Part shown: positions 61,801 to 64,000 of the stretch, piece by piece
Layout: every line of letters begins with the position of its first letter
Numbering within the stretch: the first letter of the stretch is position 1
NCBI RefSeq assembly: GCF_031877795.1
Contig: NC_133931.1
Location: forward strand, 132,036,621-132,100,620
From: Strix aluco
Taxonomy: Eukaryota; Chordata; Aves; Strigiformes; Strigidae
Direction: 5' to 3'
DNA: 64,000 bases
The notes under the pieces: generated by a model
Told to the model about the DNA's origin: nothing
The model's input: the letters and a program-made list of their open reading frames with translations, nothing else
Database searches by the model: none
Position numbers and translations under genes: made by a program

Positions 61801-63317
61801 GAGCTGCAGAGAAGCCTGACTCTTATAGCAGTTGCAGATGGGAATCCTAGAATAGACATGATTTCAGGAATACTACTGCAGCACAAAGTTATTTTTTTTT
61901 ATTGTCTAGTCACTACTAGAAATGCAGGAAGTGCATACATGTAAGCTTGTCATCCTGTGACTGGGCAGACTACAACCAGCATTTATGTAGTTTTATTATT
62001 CAGTGATTACCAAACCAGGCTTCTCTTGAATTCTTTGATTAATCAGAAATGAAAAGTTTTCAGCTTCTCATTGACGTCTTTGATTCTGTGTCTACCAATA
62101 CTTCTTTTTCATATAGTTTAAACAGACAACTTGTAAAGCTTAAAACTTCAGTCCCTATGAGGCATTTTAAGGCCTACTAAAAGTTCGTCAGTCATCTATT
62201 TGCATCACTGCCTTCTTGATGACTGCCTTTGAATTTGCTTTTCATTTTTATTTTGAATGACAGGAGGGTTTTTTCATTTGTTTGCATGTCCTCTGTTTGA
62301 TGCATCTGGGTCTGTTACTGGCACTCCTTGGCCCTCCAAGGAGTCTTGAGCTGATCTAGTGTCCCTGTGTGCTGTAAAATGTGTCAGGTACATGGCATTA
62401 CACCAGGAAATCTGAGTGAATGCCCTCTGAACTAATTCTGATCCCAAAGGATCTTCCCAGAATCAGTTTGAATGATAGGAAATTGGAGCTGAGCCGTGAC
62501 TTATTTGAAAGCACTTGGGTCCCACCTCAGTGTATTTGGGAATGCCTTTGTGGTTGTAGTTTAAAATAAAGCTGGATTACAGACATAAAGAAAATAGTGC
62601 TAATGGAAGTTTGACATGTGGTAGTTGAAGGATGGCAACAGTATTTTCACTTTCTAATGAAAGGTTGGTCAAACATGTCTGTGTGGCTTTGGATGTCTGA
62701 AATTTAGGATGATATGCCCTTGTAATGGAATGTGCCCAGCTGGAATACTCAGGCATTAACCCCCTCTGGAGATAACCATCAGAAAAGAAAAGGGGGAGGA
62801 GATTTTAAAAAAAGAGGATTTAAACCCCCAGTATGAAAAGCAGCTGAAAAACCAAGGAATTGAAGCCTGCAAGATTTGGCCAAGCAGATGTTATTAGCGA
62901 TCCTGAACAAAGAACAGTAAAGAAAACAGAGGGAGGGAAGGAGGGAAAGAAAAGAATTCAAAGCAGTGATTATATTAAATATATATAAGCAGTCATGAAG
63001 ATTTTTATGGAATTACATGGTATCTCTTTCATGATGCTGAAATGAGAACAGTTTATATCTGGTTCCAACGGCCTGTAGAACTGGCACTGTATCTAGGACA
63101 GGAAAGGACTTCAAAATATGTATGAAATATTAAACTAGCTGAAGGATGAAAGAGAATATTCATTGTGCTTATTTAACTAAATATTAAGTTATCACACAGT
63201 AATTTTTTTTTTTTTAAACAGAAAGTACAGAATTAAAATTGTACTTACAGCTTCACCTTTGTGGCCATCACCTTTTGGTCCACGGGGTCCAGGTGGTCCA
63301 GGTAGTCCCTGGTCACC
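37665..63317 (-). CDS. COL28A1: Collagen alpha-1(XXVIII) chain, 3' half (12 exons; 5' end beyond the window)
   Basis: Collagen XXVIII is a secreted extracellular-matrix collagen of the VWA-containing class, described mainly around glia and basement membranes of peripheral nerve. Its layout is VWA1, a triple-helical domain with short imperfections, VWA2, a linker and a C-terminal Kunitz domain. This window holds the 3' part of the triple helix and everything after it. Exons in transcript order: 63249-63317, 61035-61103, 53109-53177, 50960-51028, 45945-46013, 43373-43453, 43246-43281, 43027-43063, 42170-42724, 40766-40950, 38277-38493, 37665-37834. They total 1626 bp and join in one frame to 541 residues plus TGA; the human protein is about 1125. 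Identity rests on the unique order Gly-X-Y, VWA, Kunitz and on the C1GALT1 neighbour. An internal exon in one of the long introns could still have been missed. Confidence 0.95.
37835..38276 (-). other. COL28A1: COL28A1 intron between linker exon 2 and Kunitz exon
   Basis: A 442-bp phase-1 intron with donor AAAAG|GTAAGT and acceptor TTTCAG. Nothing else was seen in it. Confidence 0.9.
38277..38493 (-). CDS. COL28A1: COL28A1 linker exon 2
   Basis: This 217-bp exon encodes 72 residues of low-complexity, Pro/Ser/Thr-rich linker ([19 protein letters not shown] to QTQVATTRK) between VWA2 and the Kunitz domain. It enters in phase 0 after TTTTACAG and leaves in phase 1 at AAAAG|GTAAGT. NVT in [10 protein letters not shown] is a possible N-glycosylation site. 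The Ser/Thr/Pro content also suggests O-glycosylation. This linker is the least conserved part of the protein. Confidence 0.88.
38494..40765 (-). other. COL28A1: COL28A1 intron between linker exons
   Basis: This 2.3-kb intron has donor CCA|GTAAGT and acceptor TTTTACAG. Open frames on both strands at 40102-40498 overlap each other and have no recognisable domain. No repeat was identified. Confidence 0.85.
40766..40950 (-). CDS. COL28A1: COL28A1 linker exon 1 (end of VWA2 and start of linker)
   Basis: The 185-bp exon starts [17 protein letters not shown], which matches the C-terminal helix of the VWA2 domain and its closing cysteine (KICE). It continues into an acidic, Ser/Pro-rich linker ending TEGTGYP. 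It enters in phase 1 (Ala shared with the preceding exon) and leaves in phase 0 at CCA|GTAAGT. NVS in CENVSEVY is a possible N-glycosylation site. Confidence 0.9.
40951..42169 (-). other. COL28A1: COL28A1 intron downstream of the VWA2 exon
   Basis: A 1.2-kb phase-1 intron with donor TCAG|GTAAAA and acceptor TTTTCAG. The minus-strand open frame of the VWA2 exon reads on into its first 47 bp, which is not coding. A plus-strand frame at 41971-42159 is chance. Confidence 0.88.
42170..42724 (-). CDS. COL28A1: COL28A1 VWA2 domain exon
   Basis: This single 555-bp exon encodes nearly all of the second von Willebrand factor A domain. A complete MIDAS metal site is visible: DSSES (DxSxS) after LELVFVI, Thr in GEGTYTAS, and Asp in VVITDGQAD. 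The beta-strand segments [13 protein letters not shown] and EIFVIGIV, and the end [19 protein letters not shown], match collagen XXVIII. The exon enters in phase 1 after TTCTAG and leaves in phase 1 at TCAG|GTAAAA. An intact MIDAS suggests divalent-cation-dependent ligand binding, as in other matrix VWA domains. Confidence 0.96.
42725..43026 (-). other. COL28A1: COL28A1 intron upstream of the VWA2 exon
   Basis: A 302-bp phase-1 intron, donor TGTG|GTAAGC, acceptor TTCTAG. Nothing else was seen in it. Confidence 0.9.
43027..43063 (-). CDS. COL28A1: COL28A1 37-bp exon joining the triple helix to VWA2
   Basis: It encodes [12 protein letters not shown] plus one base, completing a Gly with the next exon. 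The segment is amphipathic and ends in a cysteine just before the CGIRC motif, so three cysteines cluster at the C-terminal end of the triple helix. These could link chains through disulphides, as proposed for other VWA collagens. Acceptor CTTTTTCAG and donor TGTG|GTAAGC are both good. Confidence 0.88.
43246..43281 (-). CDS. COL28A1: COL28A1 36-bp collagen exon (last Gly-X-Y repeats)
   Basis: It encodes [12 protein letters not shown], four exact Gly-X-Y triplets that end the triple helix. It is flanked by acceptor TTTTCAG and donor TTTCG|GTAAGT, both phase 0. Trp in the X-Y positions is uncommon in collagens. Confidence 0.9.
43373..43453 (-). CDS. COL28A1: COL28A1 81-bp collagen exon
   Basis: It encodes nine uninterrupted Gly-X-Y triplets, [19 protein letters not shown] then DPGPPGPK. 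It is the only triple-helix exon in the window without the imperfection shared by the 69-bp exons, apart from the short 36-bp one. Acceptor AAATTAG, donor CCAAAG|GTAAAA, phase 0 at both ends. The intron to the next exon is only 91 bp. Confidence 0.92.
43454..45944 (-). other. COL28A1: COL28A1 intron within the triple-helix region (2.5 kb)
   Basis: AT-rich intron with donor CCAAAG|GTAAAT and acceptor AAATTAG. No Gly-X-Y-coding stretch, repeat or other gene was seen in it. Confidence 0.82.
45945..46013 (-). CDS. COL28A1: COL28A1 69-bp collagen exon E
   Basis: It encodes [19 protein letters not shown] then PGPK: five triplets, a two-residue step (GI), then two triplets. The G-I-G imperfection sits at the same place as in the other 69-bp exons. 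Acceptor TGTTCAG, donor CCAAAG|GTAAAT, phase 0. Confidence 0.92.
46014..50959 (-). other. COL28A1: COL28A1 intron (4.9 kb) with a GATA/GACA microsatellite
   Basis: AT-rich intron containing the tetranucleotide repeat at 49228-49292. Open frames at 46933-47351, 47779-48136 and elsewhere overlap in several frames and carry no domain. No further collagen exon was found. Confidence 0.8.
49228..49292 (+). repeat. (GATA/GACA)n tetranucleotide microsatellite
   Basis: About 65 bp alternate between AGAT and AGAC units with a single AGGT variant. It is a compound simple repeat, likely to be length-polymorphic, in a COL28A1 intron. Confidence 0.92.
50960..51028 (-). CDS. COL28A1: COL28A1 69-bp collagen exon D (variant imperfection)
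   Basis: It encodes [20 protein letters not shown] then GSK. The layout matches the other 69-bp exons, but residue 18 of the exon, Gly elsewhere, is Ser here. The break is therefore GDSIQG rather than G-X-G. Acceptor TGTTATAG, donor GCAAG|GTAATC, phase 0. Confidence 0.92.
51029..53108 (-). other. COL28A1: COL28A1 intron (2.1 kb)
   Basis: AT-rich intron between collagen exons C and D with no recognised repeat or extra exon. Its donor is the atypical AAG|GTTGGT. The open frames at 51979-52361 on both strands are chance. Confidence 0.82.
53109..53177 (-). CDS. COL28A1: COL28A1 69-bp collagen exon C
   Basis: It encodes [18 protein letters not shown] then MVGPK, with the G-R-G imperfection at the shared position. 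A cysteine lies in the second triplet position of the first repeat, unusual inside a triple helix. Acceptor TTTTCAG is strong. Donor AAG|GTTGGT keeps GT but is weak from +3 onward. Phase 0 at both ends. Confidence 0.9.
55244..55262 (+). repeat. C19 homopolymer
   Basis: Nineteen C in a row follow an ACACACACCACC stretch. On the COL28A1 sense strand this is G19, which can form quadruplex structures. Run length is unreliable in most assemblies. Confidence 0.9.
57358..57400 (+). repeat. Tandem duplication of a 19-bp sequence, period 24
   Basis: GATGTTATCTATTCAGATA occurs at 57358-57376 and again, identically, at 57382-57400, separated by TAATG. A partial copy (GATGTTATAGAT) precedes it. It is a small recent tandem duplication in a COL28A1 intron. 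Confidence 0.9.
61035..61103 (-). CDS. COL28A1: COL28A1 69-bp collagen exon B
   Basis: It encodes [18 protein letters not shown] then DAGQK, the most proline-rich of the five. GPPGPA is repeated directly, and the plus strand shows two near-identical copies of GGGCCTGCTGGTCCTGG. The G-V-G imperfection is at the shared position. Acceptor TGTACCAG, donor AAAAG|GTACTT, phase 0. Confidence 0.93.
61104..63248 (-). other. COL28A1: COL28A1 intron (2.1 kb)
   Basis: AT-rich intron with donor GCT|GTAAGT and acceptor GTACCAG. Overlapping open frames at 61456-61944 lack any recognisable domain. No repeat was recognised. Confidence 0.82.
63249..63317 (-). CDS. COL28A1: COL28A1 69-bp collagen exon A (most 5' exon in the window)
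   Basis: It encodes [18 protein letters not shown] then HKGEA, again with the one-residue G-D-G imperfection after the fifth triplet. Acceptor GTATTTAG, donor GCT|GTAAGT, phase 0. Upstream exons of the gene are not in this window. Confidence 0.93.
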
Positions 63318-64000
63318 CTAAATACAAAATAGTAAGTCAGACATTGTGCCAGTGATGTAAGAAATATTAACAAAAATGTAAGGAAATTATTTAATATCCT
63401 TTTGGAAATATAGAATAGCAGCTTTGTTTGCAAATCTCAGAAATTTTTGTGCTTTTTTTATTGTTGCTTCAGTTGATCAAATTAAGTTTTCAGAAGAATA
63501 GGAGTTCTCATTATGAAGTTATTAATTTCTAGATTTGTAGTTGCAGAGAGAAATCTTCAGAACATTGACTTTATCTTCAGCCAATACAAAGTTAAATTTA
63601 TTTTAAAAAAGTTAAACTTTTATGACTTCAGTGCTAAGTCCTGACATTTGAAAAATGATTTTAGCAATACTGGAACATAATATGCCAGCCTTAAATTATC
63701 ACATGCTGCACATTTTGCGTTTCCAGGTAATCACATTGGTTCTTTCTTACAGTAAAGCAAAACTGCATTCTACAAGGGAAAGAAGTAAAAGAAAGAAATA
63801 GAACTGGTTATAAGAAATATATAATTTCTCTAAGTTTAGCCTAAAATGCTCTGTATCAGGAGACAATCACTCCTTCTGTTGATGCTTCAACTGACTCCCA
63901 CTAAAGATTTGTGCATTTGCAAAAACTCAATGCTTCCTTTCACAACCAGAAGAGAAGCAAAGAGCAATCTTTTCCTCTTCCCTCATTCCAGTGATCTTTT
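63318..64000 (-). other. COL28A1: COL28A1 intron, continuing past the window
   Basis: AT-rich sequence upstream of collagen exon A with no recognised exon or repeat. The rest of the gene (first VWA domain and the first part of the triple helix) is expected to the right. Confidence 0.75.

Noticed and set aside
1-64000. Searched for tRNA, rRNA, CRISPR-like arrays or bacterial/viral inserts
   Set aside because: No regular repeat-spacer array, tRNA cloverleaf box pair or foreign gene block was seen; all repeats fit CR1, LTR-like or simple repeats of a bird genome.

Overview
The window is vertebrate nuclear DNA, almost certainly from a bird. Two intron-rich genes can be read from the sequence: C1GALT1 (core 1 beta-1,3-galactosyltransferase, + strand) and the 3' half of COL28A1 (collagen alpha-1(XXVIII), - strand). 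They are neighbours in amniotes generally. The bird call rests on the repeats: nearly all recognisable interspersed repeats are CR1 LINE fragments ending in the ATTCTGTG-type 3' tail, plus one LTR-like element, with no Alu/B1-type SINEs or L1. I cannot name the species.

Layout. 1-3.6 kb: intergenic, no recognised gene. 3.8-5.0 kb: CpG island that forms the C1GALT1 promoter and noncoding first exon. 4.5-10.7 kb: intron 1, holding an LTR-like element with internal tandem repeats and an old CR1 tail. 10.7-16.8 kb: three coding exons of C1GALT1 (10719-10941, 12622-13289, 16593-16802), which join in frame to 366 codons plus a stop. 16.8 to about 21.1 kb: probable long 3' UTR. About 21.1-37.0 kb: intergenic between the two convergent 3' ends, with three CR1 pieces, two of them a closely similar inverted pair. 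37.0-37.65 kb: a much older CR1 copy, antisense to COL28A1, ending just beyond its stop codon. 37665-63317: twelve exons of COL28A1 on the minus strand that join in frame to 541 codons plus a stop. In transcript order they are five 69-bp collagen exons, one 81-bp collagen exon, a 36-bp and a 37-bp exon, one 555-bp exon with the second VWA domain, two linker exons, and a terminal exon with a Kunitz domain. The 5' half of COL28A1 lies beyond position 64000.

The genes are not a functional unit. C1GALT1 is a Golgi type II membrane enzyme that makes core 1 (T antigen) O-glycans. COL28A1 is a secreted VWA/Kunitz collagen. They are convergent neighbours. The strongest observation is the architecture of the collagen exons: all five 69-bp exons encode 23 residues with the same frame break after the fifth Gly-X-Y triplet, and one copy has lost the glycine that follows it. 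Other points worth checking are an Arg-Asp P1-P1' pair in the Kunitz domain, CR1-derived sequence directly beyond the COL28A1 stop codon, and the inverted CR1 pair. I found no evidence for a wholly new biological system.
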